From an uncultured Collinsella sp. (lineage in GTDB: Bacteria; Actinomycetota; Coriobacteriia; Coriobacteriales; Coriobacteriaceae): DNA of 64,000 nucleotides. Below the pieces are notes generated by a model. The model ran no database searches. It saw only the letters and a list, made by a program, of their open reading frames with translations, and was not told the DNA's origin. The stretch is from NCBI GenBank assembly GCA_958370785.1, contig CATXKN010000007.1:1-64000 (forward strand), read 5' to 3'. The position numbers were made by a program, and so were the translations under genes. The first letter of the stretch is position 1. Each line of letters starts with the position of its first letter. Shown here piece by piece: positions 1 to 9,680 of this stretch.

Positions 1-2
1 TC

Positions 3-1829
3 GAAACGTTGCTCTACCGCATTGACCATACAGATAATCCAAGTGGCATTGAGCGCTATGCCGCCGCTTTGATGGGCGAAGTTAATCTGCCTCGCCTGCG
101 CACCATCGCGGCCAAAACCGAAATGAGCCTGGCGCGCATCGATCGCTCGAGGCTCTTCTATCTCAATTTTGATCGTAGCCTGCTGGATCAGGACGAGATC
201 GATGCCCTGCTTGCCATCGAGTGCCGCCTGAACCGCCTATCGGGCATCCTTGAGCGTATTGGGGCAGGGTTGGGCCCCGTTGCCTCGTCGCCAAGCTTTG
301 AGGGCTGCTCGCTCTTTGACCTATGGCATATCAGCAAGACGACAAACGACGTTCCTCGCCTGCTCGAAACGCTGTCTAATGACAACCCGTGGGCCAAGCC
401 GGGGACGGTTGCGTGCCAGCCGGGTGGCGAGTGGGACGTTCGCACCCGCTTTGCACGTATCGTAGAAGCGCTCAACGTGGTCACGCGGCTCGACTACACC
501 TATCGAGCGAACGTCGCCGAGGGCATCATGCTGGTGCGATTTGGCCGCACGGTTGTCGATGCTATGCCCCAGCGCGAATACGATGCTCAAGATGACGCCT
601 GGCGCGAGGTGGATGAGCCTAAGCGCGCAGCATGGGCTACCGAGCACGATGCGCGTATTGCGCTTACGCTCGCGGCGGCTTGCTTTGCTTCGGGCGCTCG
701 CATCACGTGCTGCTACGTGCAGATTGCGGCTCCCGACGGTGAGCAGGGCGAGCGCGTTGTTAAAACGTATTCCTTTGGCCGTGCAGCCTATCTGGCCGAT
801 TGCGTTTCTATCGCCAAGGATCTTGAGAGCATGGATATGGACGACATGCCCTGCATGCATTTGCTCGAGGCATATGAGGCAGATGCGCCGGACATGATTG
901 AGCCTGCAGAGGTTCACGCCCGACCACGTGATGACCATCGTCCATTGCCGCCTGCGCTTCGCGACTTGCTGCTCGCTGATACGGCTGACGAGCTTGAGGT
1001 CATGGAGGAGGACAACGATCCGTATGTCGCCCGCGTCGTCGAGCTGCGCGAGCAATCCAAAGTTGACCGAGCTGGTGCTTTCGAGGGCTTTTCTCGCCTT
1101 GTCGAAGAGTTGGAAGCCAAGTGTACTGTTGCTGAGCTTTTGGCGACGGGCCCAGTGCAGACCCAGTTCTGCGACAACCAGCTGGTGCGCATGGTGCTGC
1201 CGGTGATGGAGGAGGACCGTTCCGTGCGTATCCTTCGCGCTCCCGATGCGCTGTATTTTGCCCAGCACGAGATCTGCAGCTTTTACGCCGAACAAGAGGA
1301 CTTTGAGCGCGCGCTGCCCGAGGTGCGTCGTCTCTACGATTTGGCGCGCTCGTCCATGCAGTCTCACTTCGCCCTGATCAACGTGCTGGCACGCCTGGAA
1401 CGCTATGACGAGATTATCGAGGTAGCGCGCCACGGCCTGCGCATTGCCAGTGACCGGCCTTCGATCGGTTACCTGTTCTATCGCCTGGCATTCGCCTACT
1501 GGAACTGCGATCAGCTCGAGCTGGCGCTGGCATGTTATCGCCTGGTGCCGCGCGGCGAGGAGTCGGGCGGCAGTGCGCAGGAGGAAATGCAGGGCCTCAT
1601 GAACGAGATGGGCGTCATCAAACCGCCCACGTTTGAGGAGGCTGTCGAGACCATCCGCAAGGCAGGTCTTGAGCTGCCGCCGGTGCCCGCCGTGACCAAT
1701 CAGCTCGCGGATACCGCCGTGCAACTCGTCGATAACGGCTTCTTTTTCTTGGCGCGCGGCTGCATCTATCAAATGTGGCGCACCATGGGCAACGATGAGC
1801 TCGGCTCCCTCAACCGCTCGTTGGGATAG
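3..1829 (+). CDS. TPR-like hypothetical protein, 5' end cut by the window edge
   Basis: The frame is open to the left edge, so the true start probably lies outside the window; the first in-window start-like codon is TTG at 9. About 608 residues are visible. The C-terminal part (about residues 410-530) is helical, with paired-helix motifs such as YFAQHEICSFYAEQEDFERA and ALINVLARLERYDEIIEVA, which read as degenerate TPR units. The N-terminal 300 residues match no family I recognise, and there is no signal peptide or membrane segment in the visible part. It probably acts as a cytosolic scaffold or hypothetical protein, and no function can be assigned. tRNA-Ser follows 91 bp downstream. Confidence 0.7.
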   Translation, partial: ETLLYRIDHTDNPSGIERYAAALMGEVNLPRLRTIAAKTEMSLARIDRSRLFYLNFDRSLLDQDEIDALLAIECRLNRLSGILERIGAGLGPVASSPSFEGCSLFDLWHISKTTNDVPRLLETLSNDNPWAKPGTVACQPGGEWDVRTRFARIVEALNVVTRLDYTYRANVAEGIMLVRFGRTVVDAMPQREYDAQDDAWREVDEPKRAAWATEHDARIALTLAAACFASGARITCCYVQIAAPDGEQGERVVKTYSFGRAAYLADCVSIAKDLESMDMDDMPCMHLLEAYEADAPDMIEPAEVHARPRDDHRPLPPALRDLLLADTADELEVMEEDNDPYVARVVELREQSKVDRAGAFEGFSRLVEELEAKCTVAELLATGPVQTQFCDNQLVRMVLPVMEEDRSVRILRAPDALYFAQHEICSFYAEQEDFERALPEVRRLYDLARSSMQSHFALINVLARLERYDEIIEVARHGLRIASDRPSIGYLFYRLAFAYWNCDQLELALACYRLVPRGEESGGSAQEEMQGLMNEMGVIKPPTFEEAVETIRKAGLELPPVPAVTNQLADTAVQLVDNGFFFLARGCIYQMWRTMGNDELGSLNRSLG

Positions 1830-1920
1830 GCGAAGCTTGCAAGGAGGAAAGGCTGCTGGGCAATTTGAAAATCCCACTTGCCCATCTTCGACTGTTTGGT
1901 TACTATAGAACGGCTGTTAC

Positions 1921-2011
1921 GGAGAGCTGACCGAGAGGCCGAAGGTGCTCGCCTGCTAAGCGAGTATGCCCCAAAAGGGCATCTGGGGTTCGAATCCCCA
2001 GCTCTCCGCCA
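1921..2011 (+). tRNA. tRNA-Ser(GCT), CCA encoded
   Basis: This is a full class II tRNA. The acceptor arms GGAGAGC and GCTCTCC pair. The anticodon stem CTCGC/GCGAG encloses loop CTGCTAA with anticodon GCT at 1955-1957. A long variable arm (TATGCCCCAAAAGGGCAT) is followed by T-arm CTGGGGTTCGAATCCCCAG. The discriminator G is at 2008 and CCA is encoded at 2009-2011. It reads AGC/AGU serine codons. Confidence 0.97.
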
Positions 2012-2024
2012 GTTTAACTTTAAA

Positions 2025-2052
2025 GAAGGGTCCCATCTGGGGCCCTTTTTTA
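2025..2052 (+). terminator. intrinsic terminator after tRNA-Ser
   Basis: The stem AAGGGTCCC/GGGGCCCTT has a 4-nt loop and is followed by a T run at 2046-2051, 14 bp after the tRNA. Confidence 0.85.
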
Positions 2053-2061
2053 TTATCAAGA

Positions 2062-2084
2062 AAGGCGGCTGGGGATTCGAACCC
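2062..2084 (-). other. inverted copy of the tRNA-Ser T-arm
   Basis: On the minus strand this stretch reads GGGTTCGAATCCCCAGC, identical over 17 nt to the T-arm of the tRNA-Ser just upstream but in opposite orientation and without the rest of a tRNA. It could be an old attachment-site remnant or a relic of a second tRNA. Confidence 0.5.
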
Positions 2085-2086
2085 TC

Positions 2087-2120
2087 AAAAAATGAGGCGC
2101 CCCGTTGGACGCCTCATTTT
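2087..2120 (-). terminator. terminator of the D,D-carboxypeptidase gene
   Basis: The inverted repeat AATGAGGCG/CGCCTCATT is flanked by A's on the plus strand, giving a T tract on the minus strand just beyond the dacA-like stop codon. It could work in both directions. Confidence 0.8.
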
Positions 2121-2145
2121 GGTTCGATGCGATATCGCTTTGGCC

Positions 2146-3486
2146 CTACACCTCGGGAGCCTTGGCTACGGTTTCGCTCTCGGCTGTGAGCGGGCGGTTG
2201 TCGATGCGGCGGCCCAGGCGGTCGAGCTTCACGAGCAGCCACTCGATGGGATTGGGCCCCGTTCCTTCCTCGTCGGCAACCAGGTCCATGACGGCAATCT
2301 TGGTGCCGTCCTGCTTAAGCGTAACGCTGCCCACCTTATCGCCAACATGCACCGTGCCCGAAAGATCATCGTAGCTAACCTTTTCGGTCACTTCGCCGGC
2401 GAGTGAGAACACTGTTGCCTGTGCGGCGGGGTCGGCGAGCGTGGCGTCGATCGTCTTGTCCGTCCAATCTGTCTGGCTAATGCGCGCCATGAGCGGGTTG
2501 CCGTTGGCGGTCTTCTCCTGCGTGTTGGCGATCGCGACCGTGATCTTGTGGCCGTAGTACCAGTTGGCAAGGGTGGCGGTATCGGTAAAGCGCTGGTCGG
2601 TGGTGGTAGAGTTCAAAATAACGGTGTAGATCTCGTCGCCGTCGCGGTTGTAGGCGCTCGTAAAGCAATAGCCCGCGTCGTCGGTGGTGCCGGTCTTGCC
2701 GCCAATGTTTCCGTCCTGACCGAGCAAAACGTTGTGTGTGTCCATGGAATGCGAATGGTCTGAGCCATCGGCGCCCGTAATCTCGATCCAGGAGTCCTCG
2801 CTCGCCACGACCTCGCGGAACGTGTCGTTTTTCATGGCCTCCTGCATCATCAGCGCTACATCATGTGCGGTCGAGTGCATATCGCCGGCCCACTCGTCAA
2901 AATCCAGGCCGTGCGGATTCTCAAAGACCGTGCCGGTGCAGCCGAGCTTTTTAGCGCGCTCGTTCATGGCCTTTACAAAGGTGGCCACGGCGTCCTTGGT
3001 CTTGGGGTCGATCTTTTTGCCCACGTGCTCGGCAAGCACGATGGCGGCGTCGTTGCCCGAGGGGATCATCAGGCCGCGTAGTGCCTGCTCCACGGTGAGC
3101 TCGTCGCCTTCGAGCAGGCCGGCGGTCGAGTTGCCTACGGTGGCGGCAGCATTGCTCACCGTGATCTTCTCGTCCATTTTGCAGTTCTCGACGGTCAGAA
3201 TTGCGGTCATGACCTTGGTGATCGAGGCAATCTTGACCTGCTCATCGGCGCCGCGTCCATAGTAGACGGTGCCGTCCTTGCCCATAACAAGGGCATTAGT
3301 TGCCTCGATATCGGGCAGGTTTTCTGTCGTGATGCCGCGGACGTCGGCGGTCTTGCCGCAGACGTCGTCGGTCGTGAGCACTTGGGCGCCGGCAACAGCA
3401 GGTACGCCGGCAACAAGGGCGACGGCACAGGCAAAGCCGGCGGCAAGTTGGGCGGAGCGCTTTGCGAGAGAGGTGAGGGACTTCAC
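2146..3486 (-). CDS. dacA: D-alanyl-D-alanine carboxypeptidase (PBP5/S11 family)
   Basis: A secreted low-molecular-weight penicillin-binding protein that trims the terminal D-Ala from peptidoglycan stem peptides. All three active-site boxes are visible: SxxK as SITK (in ASITKVMTAIL), SxN as SGND, and KTG as GGKTGTTDD. A cleavable signal peptide (KSLTSLAKRSAQ basic part, then a hydrophobic run ending VAGVPAVAGA) opens the protein. Starts are ambiguous: TTG 3597, GTG 3522 and GTG 3486 are in frame. I chose GTG 3486 because a good -10 (TATACT, 3526-3531) lies just upstream and the n-region is then normal length; about 446 aa. It is divergent from the VanRS-like pair, which suggests shared cell-wall signalling. 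Confidence 0.9.
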   Translation of the reverse strand: MKSLTSLAKRSAQLAAGFACAVALVAGVPAVAGAQVLTTDDVCGKTADVRGITTENLPDIEATNALVMGKDGTVYYGRGADEQVKIASITKVMTAILTVENCKMDEKITVSNAAATVGNSTAGLLEGDELTVEQALRGLMIPSGNDAAIVLAEHVGKKIDPKTKDAVATFVKAMNERAKKLGCTGTVFENPHGLDFDEWAGDMHSTAHDVALMMQEAMKNDTFREVVASEDSWIEITGADGSDHSHSMDTHNVLLGQDGNIGGKTGTTDDAGYCFTSAYNRDGDEIYTVILNSTTTDQRFTDTATLANWYYGHKITVAIANTQEKTANGNPLMARISQTDWTDKTIDATLADPAAQATVFSLAGEVTEKVSYDDLSGTVHVGDKVGSVTLKQDGTKIAVMDLVADEEGTGPNPIEWLLVKLDRLGRRIDNRPLTAESETVAKAPEV

Positions 3487-3525
3487 AGATTTCGCTTTCG
3501 ACGGGATGGTCTCTTCTGGCACTAG

Positions 3526-3531
3526 AGTATA
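3526..3531 (-). promoter_or_regulatory. -10 element for dacA
   Basis: The minus strand reads TATACT about 40 nt before GTG 3486. No clear -35 is visible. Its position argues against the upstream TTG 3597 start. Confidence 0.5.
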
Positions 3532-3683
3532 TCGTTTGCCGGCGACGACGATCGTTGCGTGCGCGCATGGCCCGCATTCGTGCTCGAACGGGCGCAAGGG
3601 TGCTTAAGGTCGACTTAATCGCCCGCGCTTGTTGTGTGTGGCGGGCGCCGCCTCGGGCATAATGGAGCGCGAGAGGAGCATAC

Positions 3684-4379
3684 ATGAACGAGCGCATACT
3701 GGTAGTTGATGACGAGAAGGCCATCGCCGACCTGGTTGGTATCTACCTTACAAAGGAGGGCTTTGACGTCCAGATCGCCTACAGCGGGGCCGATGCGGCC
3801 AAGGCAATCCTGGAGCAAGAGTTTGACCTGGCACTGCTCGATGTCATGCTGCCCGATATCGACGGCTTTGAGCTGCTGCGTACCATCCGTGCCAGCCATA
3901 CCTATCCCGTAATTATGTTGACGGCCCGCGATGCCCAGCAGGATAAGATCGAAGGCCTTTCTCTTGGCGCGGACGATTACGTGGTCAAGCCGTTCCGCCC
4001 GCTGGAGCTCATCGCGCGCGTTCATGCTCAGTTGCGCCGCTACACCAGCTACGGTAGCCGCGCGCGGGCGACCGAGTCGCCGACCCTCCAGCTCGATGGC
4101 CTCGAGATCAACCGTGACGCTCGCTCCGTGACGGTGGACGGTGCGCCGGTGCGCCTCACGCCCATCGAGTATTCCATCTTGCTGTATCTGGCCGAGCATC
4201 GCGGCAGCGTAGTGCCCGTGGAGGACCTGTTCCGCGCGGTGTGGAACGAGGACTTTATGCCCGGCTCCAACAATACGGTGATGGTACACATTCGTCACCT
4301 GCGCGAAAAGATCGGTGACGACGCTCAGAAGCCGCGTTTTATCAAAAACGTTTGGGGCGTCGGCTATATCATCGAATAA
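3684..4379 (+). CDS. VanR-like OmpR-family response regulator
   Basis: 231 aa. The N-terminal receiver domain (1-120) has the acidic pocket VVDDE, phospho-acceptor Asp in LALLDVMLPD, a Thr in VIMLTARD and Lys in VVKPF. A C-terminal winged helix (about 130-231) follows, with the NNTVMVHIRHLREKIGD and VWGVGYIIE segments. The stretches HTYPVIMLT, PFRPLELIARV and SNNT.VHIRHLREK closely resemble VanR as I know it. It overlaps in the cell with the histidine kinase 25 bp downstream and probably forms an operon with it. Start ATG 3684 is preceded by GAGAGGAG. Likely targets are cell-wall genes such as the divergent carboxypeptidase, by inference. Confidence 0.92.
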   Translation: MNERILVVDDEKAIADLVGIYLTKEGFDVQIAYSGADAAKAILEQEFDLALLDVMLPDIDGFELLRTIRASHTYPVIMLTARDAQQDKIEGLSLGADDYVVKPFRPLELIARVHAQLRRYTSYGSRARATESPTLQLDGLEINRDARSVTVDGAPVRLTPIEYSILLYLAEHRGSVVPVEDLFRAVWNEDFMPGSNNTVMVHIRHLREKIGDDAQKPRFIKNVWGVGYIIE

Positions 4380-4404
4380 CGCCTTTGTTAGCGAGGACAT
4401 GGAC

Positions 4405-5643
4405 ATGACAAAAGACGATAAGCAGGCGTTTGAGGTGCCCGATCGGCTCTTTGAATACGTAAGGGCGGTCGTCGATAATCGCGCACTTGCGACGGTGCTG
4501 CTCTTTTTGCTGAGTCTGCTGCTAATCGGCATTGGTAACATCGCCGGTATCTTGGCGGTGCTACTCATCGGCTTCTTGCTGATCGATCGCTTTGAAATCG
4601 TGCGCCGTTGCGTGGTGATCGGCGGTGCCGCGTGGGCCATGACGCTGGCGATCGGCGCCATGGCGCTCGGTGGCATTGAGGGACCGGTGCTGTTCGATGC
4701 CGGCTTTGTATTCAACATGCTTGGCTTTGTCTTGGCGCTCGCCGTGTGCGTCCTGTTCTTTTGCGGCCGCGCTCTGTACTACCAGGGCTATGAGCAGGGT
4801 GAACAGCATTCCGACCGCGTGCTTGCCGCCCGTATTCAGGACCGTCTGATCGATCATCCCGACGCGTGGGACAACATCGACGGCGACTTCCTGGAGGTCG
4901 AGGGTGTGCTCAACCGTGTACGCGACCGCGAGCGCAAAGTCCAGCAAGCCCTGCGTGACGAGTCACACCGCAAGGACGATTTGGTCACATACTTGGCGCA
5001 TGACCTGCGCACGCCGCTTGCCAGCGTGGTGGGCTACCTCTCGCTGTTGCAGGAGGCGCCCGACCTGCCGGTTGAGCAGCGCGCACACTTTACGGGCGTG
5101 GCGCTCGACAAGGCGCACCGGCTCGACGCGCTTATTGAGGAGTTCTTTGATATCACGCGCTTTGACTTCCACGATATTGTGCTCACGCGCGGCTACGTTG
5201 ACCTGGGATTGCTGCTGGCGCAGGTGGCCGATGAGTTCTATCCCATTCTCAACGAGCAGCACCAAGATGTCCAAGTTGATGTGCGTGAGGACCTGACGGT
5301 GCTCGTAGATGGCGACAAGATGGCTCGCGTGTTCAACAACATCATGAAAAACGCCATCGCCTATAGCTACGAAGGATCGACCATCACGATTGAGGCTGGG
5401 CGCCAAGATGACGGTGGCGTGCGAATTCGCTTTATCAATCAGGGTGATCCGATTCCGGCGGCTAAACTCAAGGTGATCTTTGAGAAGTTCTATCGCCTGG
5501 ACGCGGCGCGTGCGACCGATCGCGGTGGCGCCGGCCTGGGCCTTGCCATTGCCAAGGAGATTGTCGCGGCACACAGCGGCACCATTGCGTGCGAATCGAC
5601 GCCCGAGCACACGGTGTTTACCATTGCGCTGCCCGCTGCATAA
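4405..5643 (+). CDS. VanS-like sensor histidine kinase
   Basis: 412 aa. About four hydrophobic segments in the first 140 residues (VanS usually has two) are followed by a HisKA box with His in VTYLAHDLRTPLASVVGYL and a HATPase_c domain with N box (FNNIMKNAIAYSYE), F box (EKFYRLDAARATD) and G box (GGAGLGLAIAKEIVAAHSG). The HisKA-to-C-terminal region resembles VanS closely. ATG 4405 was chosen over ATG 4399 because AGGA at 4394-4397 gives 7-nt spacing. It pairs with the regulator just upstream. No vanH, ligase or vanX is in the window, so this is a cell-wall stress sensor candidate, not a resistance operon. Confidence 0.9.
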   Translation: MTKDDKQAFEVPDRLFEYVRAVVDNRALATVLLFLLSLLLIGIGNIAGILAVLLIGFLLIDRFEIVRRCVVIGGAAWAMTLAIGAMALGGIEGPVLFDAGFVFNMLGFVLALAVCVLFFCGRALYYQGYEQGEQHSDRVLAARIQDRLIDHPDAWDNIDGDFLEVEGVLNRVRDRERKVQQALRDESHRKDDLVTYLAHDLRTPLASVVGYLSLLQEAPDLPVEQRAHFTGVALDKAHRLDALIEEFFDITRFDFHDIVLTRGYVDLGLLLAQVADEFYPILNEQHQDVQVDVREDLTVLVDGDKMARVFNNIMKNAIAYSYEGSTITIEAGRQDDGGVRIRFINQGDPIPAAKLKVIFEKFYRLDAARATDRGGAGLGLAIAKEIVAAHSGTIACESTPEHTVFTIALPAA

Positions 5644-5664
5644 CCAGCGTGTCCTTACAAACAC

Positions 5665-5691
5665 TTGACAATGCGCTCACGTGCGTATGAG
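5665..5691 (+). promoter_or_regulatory. possible pstB promoter
   Basis: A perfect TTGACA (5665-5670) has TATGAG 15 bp downstream (5686-5691) in the 103-bp gap before pstB. The spacing is short and this is not certain. Confidence 0.4.
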
Positions 5692-5746
5692 CCGCGATTT
5701 CTACTATCGATACTGCTGAATTGATATCGATATGGAGGTATGCGGT

Positions 5747-6622
<876 letters not shown>

Positions 6623-6687
6623 TACCATCTAGTACAGGCGCCTTTAGGGTTAAGATGCGGTCATGCCGGCCGCAAAAGGGGTTCAAC

Positions 6688-7416
6688 ATGATTTATTACG
6701 TCGAGGACGATGACAACATCAGGGATTTGACGGTCTACGCGCTGCGCAAGCAGGGAATCGAGGCCGAGGGCTTTTCGTGCGATGGCGAGTTCAAGGCTGC
6801 CGTGGCGCGACGGGTGCCCGATGCTGTGCTGCTCGACATCATGCTGCCCGATACCGACGGCTTGGCGATTATGCGTCGCCTGCGTGCCGATCGCCTGACG
6901 GCGACGGTGCCCATTATGATGCTCACCGCCAAGGACACCGAGCTCGACAAGGTCATGGCGCTCGATGGCGGTGCCGACGATTACCTGACCAAGCCGTTCT
7001 CGCTTATGGAACTCGCTAGCCGTTGCCGTGCGCTGCTGCGCCGCGGCGGCATGGTCAAGCAGGCGAGCGATGTGCTCAGCGTGGGCGATATCGTACTTTC
7101 GCCCAGCCACCGCGAAGTGACTGTTGCCGGTGAATCGCTCAAGCTCACGCTGCGCGAATTCGACCTGCTCGAGTACCTCATGCGCAAACCTGGCGTGGTC
7201 TTTACCCGCGAGTCGCTGCTGCAGAGCGTATGGGGCTGGGACTTCGACGGCGGTTCGCGCACCGTCGACGTGCATGTGCAGACGCTTCGCCAAAAGCTCG
7301 GCGAGCGTGCGAGCGCCATAGAGACCGTGCGCGGCGTGGGCTATCGTCTGGCCGAGCCTACGGCCGATGACGATGCCGAAGGAGCCGACAGCGCGGCTAG
7401 CGCATCGGAGGAGTAA
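6688..7416 (+). CDS. PhoB/PhoP-like response regulator
   Basis: 242 aa. The receiver domain has EDDDN, Asp in AVLLDIMLPDTDG, MMLTAKD and LTKPF. The C-terminal winged helix carries LREFDLLEYLMRKPGVVFTRE and RTVDVHVQTLRQKLG. The reading frame is open upstream to 6265 inside pstB; ATG 6688 is the real start because AAAAGGGG lies 7 nt before it and the receiver fold begins there. It sits 65 bp after pstB and 3 bp before its kinase. Likely controls phosphate genes. The C-terminal tail is acidic and low complexity. Confidence 0.92.
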   Translation: MIYYVEDDDNIRDLTVYALRKQGIEAEGFSCDGEFKAAVARRVPDAVLLDIMLPDTDGLAIMRRLRADRLTATVPIMMLTAKDTELDKVMALDGGADDYLTKPFSLMELASRCRALLRRGGMVKQASDVLSVGDIVLSPSHREVTVAGESLKLTLREFDLLEYLMRKPGVVFTRESLLQSVWGWDFDGGSRTVDVHVQTLRQKLGERASAIETVRGVGYRLAEPTADDDAEGADSAASASEE

Positions 7417-7419
7417 CTC

Positions 7420-8844
7420 GTGGTCTTAGCCCCCCAGGGAAAACGCACCCTGTCACATCGCGTGTTCGCGACGATTTTTCTGTGCGCTATGGCGGTTATC
7501 GTGGCGTTTACGGTGCTGGGCGCGTTCTTTGTGCAAAATACCCTGGCAGATGCCACGAGCGCCAACCTTTCGCAGGAAACCGAGCTTATTGCCGCTGCCC
7601 TCAATGAGCAACAGGAGCCCATTGCCTTTCTGCGCAGTCTCGATCGCGAGGACTTGCGTATCACGCTGATCAACAAAGACGGGTCGGTTGCCTACGACAA
7701 CGAGGCATCGCCTTCTATGCTGCCCAATCACGGCGATCGTCCCGAGGTCGTCAAGGCTTTCGAGAGCGGCTCGGGTTCTGCGGAGCGCGCAAGCTCCACG
7801 CTCGACGAGATTATGCTGTACCGAGCCGTCCGACTTAACAACGGCCAGGTTGTTCGCTTGGCGCAGGCCCAGCCTGGCGTTGCGGCGATTCTGATGTCTC
7901 TCGTGGCGCCGATGCTGCTCATTGCGGCGGCAGGTGCGGTGCTCTCGTTTTTCTTGGCGCGTCGTGAGTCCCGCGCCATCATTGAGCCGTTGCAGGAGGT
8001 CGATCTGGACCATCCTCGCCGCAGCTACGAGCATGCTTATGCCGAGATGGTTCCCATGCTCGAGCGCATTGAGTCGCAACGCCAGGAGCTCAAGCGCCAG
8101 ATGGCGGTGCTGTCGGACAACGACCGCATGCGCCGCGAGTTCACGGCCAATATCACCCATGAGCTCAAGACCCCGCTTACGGCAATCTCGGGCTATGCCG
8201 AGCTCATTGCGAACGGCATGGTCGAGGGTGAGGACGATTTGCGCACCTTTGGCGGCCGCATCTACCGTGAGGCGGGCCGTTTGGCGGCGCTCGTCAACGA
8301 TATCCTCACGCTTTCGAACTTGGATGAGGCCGAGCGTGCGAGCGATGGCGAGGCGGTGCCTATTGGCTCCACGGAGCCCATTGAGCTTTCGCGTGCTATC
8401 TATGCGGTCGAGCAGCGTCTTGAGCAGGTCGCTCGTCAGGCAAATGTGGCGATAGGCCATGAGACCAAGCCTGTGGTCGTCGAAGGCGTATCGCGTCTGA
8501 TCGATGAGCTCATCTATAACCTGGCGAGCAACGCCATTCGCTACAACCGGCCCGGCGGTACGGTGACGTTGCGGTGCGGAACCAACGACGACGGGCACCC
8601 GTATCTGTCGGTTGCCGACACGGGTATTGGCATTGCGCCCGAGGAGCAGGGTAAGGTGTTCGAGCGTTTCTATCGCGTTGACAAGAGTCGTTCTAAAGCG
8701 CGCGGTGGAACGGGTCTGGGTCTGGCCATCGTCAAGCATGCCGCCCTGTATCATCACGCCTCGCTCGATCTGTCAAGCGAGTTGGGGGTGGGGACCACCA
8801 TCACGGTGACGTTTCCCGTGCAACAGGACGAGCAGTTCGTGTAG
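7420..8844 (+). CDS. PhoR-like sensor histidine kinase
   Basis: 474 aa. TM1 is at about 15-39, an extracytoplasmic sensor at about 40-150 with PAS-like LRITLINKDGSVAYDNE, and TM2 at about 153-178. It then has HisKA (His in FTANITHELKTPLTAISGYAEL) and HATPase_c (N box YNLASNAIRYN, DTGIGI, FERFYRVDKSRS, GGTGLGLAIVKHA). The start is GTG 7420 with GGAGGAG 7 nt upstream, overlapping closely with the regulator gene, so the two are co-translated. It resembles PhoR/WalK kinases, and its pstB neighbour favours phosphate sensing. Confidence 0.92.
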   Translation: MVLAPQGKRTLSHRVFATIFLCAMAVIVAFTVLGAFFVQNTLADATSANLSQETELIAAALNEQQEPIAFLRSLDREDLRITLINKDGSVAYDNEASPSMLPNHGDRPEVVKAFESGSGSAERASSTLDEIMLYRAVRLNNGQVVRLAQAQPGVAAILMSLVAPMLLIAAAGAVLSFFLARRESRAIIEPLQEVDLDHPRRSYEHAYAEMVPMLERIESQRQELKRQMAVLSDNDRMRREFTANITHELKTPLTAISGYAELIANGMVEGEDDLRTFGGRIYREAGRLAALVNDILTLSNLDEAERASDGEAVPIGSTEPIELSRAIYAVEQRLEQVARQANVAIGHETKPVVVEGVSRLIDELIYNLASNAIRYNRPGGTVTLRCGTNDDGHPYLSVADTGIGIAPEEQGKVFERFYRVDKSRSKARGGTGLGLAIVKHAALYHHASLDLSSELGVGTTITVTFPVQQDEQFV

Positions 8845-8900
8845 CGGTACTGCAAACATGTGAATTTCACGCCGCATCGGGGCTGCCGGTGCGGCGTTAA

Positions 8901-8912
8901 TGTTGCGCAACA
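8901..8912. promoter_or_regulatory. 12-bp perfect palindrome upstream of the capsule-control operon
   Basis: TGTTGCGCAACA is a perfect palindrome 109 bp before the wzz-like start and looks like a repressor or activator site. A -10-like TATTAT lies at 8968-8973. The regulator is unknown. Confidence 0.4.
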
Positions 8913-9020
8913 ATGGTGTAAGCGCTGTATCTTATGTATAGAGTTCGGACATGGCAAGAAGATGCGATATTATACGAGCAGTTTTGTCGATATGAACTAG
9001 GGAAATGAAAGGCAAGCTGC

Positions 9021-9677
9021 ATGACCCTTCTCGAACTGTTCCAGCTGCTTAAAAAGCACCTTAAGCTGGTCATCGCCCTCCCGGTGGTCTGCGCGATCGC
9101 CATGGGCGTCGTGTCCTTTACCATGATGGACAACACCTACACCGCCACGACGAGCATGTACATTCTCGCCAAGACCGATGGTAGCCAGACGAGCTACTAC
9201 AACGACCTGTCGGCGAGCCAGATGCTCTCCAACGATATCGCGACGCTGCTCGATAGCGACAGCGTCAAGAGCGGCGCTGCTAAGGAGCTTGGCCTTTCCA
9301 ACTTGGATGATTACAAGGTGAGCGTTACGAGCGAGACCACGACTCGTGTCATTTCGCTGTCCGTGACCGGCGACAGCCCCGACGGTGCCGCCGCTGTCGC
9401 CAACGCCATTGCCAACTCGGTGTCTACCGTGGCTCAGGACGTTGACGCCGCCCAGGCCGTCAACGTGATCGATAAGGCAAAGATCCCCAACCAGCCCAGC
9501 GGCCCCAACCGCAAGCTCTACATCGCGGTCGCCGCTCTGGCCGGCCTGTTCGTCGCCGTTGCAATTGTCGTGCTGCTCGACATGCTCAATACCCGCGTCC
9601 GCTCCGTTGACGATGCCGTCGAACTGCTCGGTGTGCCCGTTATCGGTCGTTTCCCCGTTTTGAAGGGCGGTAAGTAA
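9021..9677 (+). CDS. Wzz/YveK-family polysaccharide chain-length regulator, kinase adaptor
   Basis: 218 aa. It has an N-terminal TM (about 17-36, after LLELFQLLKKHLKLV), an extracellular Wzz domain (YTATTSMYILAK, NDLSASQMLSNDIATLL) and a second TM (about 168-189), ending in a cytoplasmic tail RVRSVDDAVELLGVPVIGRFP. In Gram-positives the tail of this family activates the cognate BY-kinase, encoded here 3 bp downstream. Polymer export proteins are not present nearby, so the target polymer is unknown. The start ATG has AAATGAAAGG upstream. Confidence 0.9.
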   Translation: MTLLELFQLLKKHLKLVIALPVVCAIAMGVVSFTMMDNTYTATTSMYILAKTDGSQTSYYNDLSASQMLSNDIATLLDSDSVKSGAAKELGLSNLDDYKVSVTSETTTRVISLSVTGDSPDGAAAVANAIANSVSTVAQDVDAAQAVNVIDKAKIPNQPSGPNRKLYIAVAALAGLFVAVAIVVLLDMLNTRVRSVDDAVELLGVPVIGRFPVLKGGK

Positions 9678-9680
9678 TTC

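Noticed and set aside
321..1877. 518-residue antisense frame opposite the TPR-like gene
   Set aside because: It mirrors the codon pattern of the plus-strand gene, has no domain and no ribosome site; G/C-rich third positions keep antisense frames open.
3684..5643. Vancomycin resistance operon
   Set aside because: Only the regulator pair is VanRS-like; vanH, vanA/B/C/G-type ligase and vanX/XY are not in the window.
7453..8757. 434-residue antisense frame opposite the PhoR-like kinase
   Set aside because: Shadow of a well-supported kinase gene.
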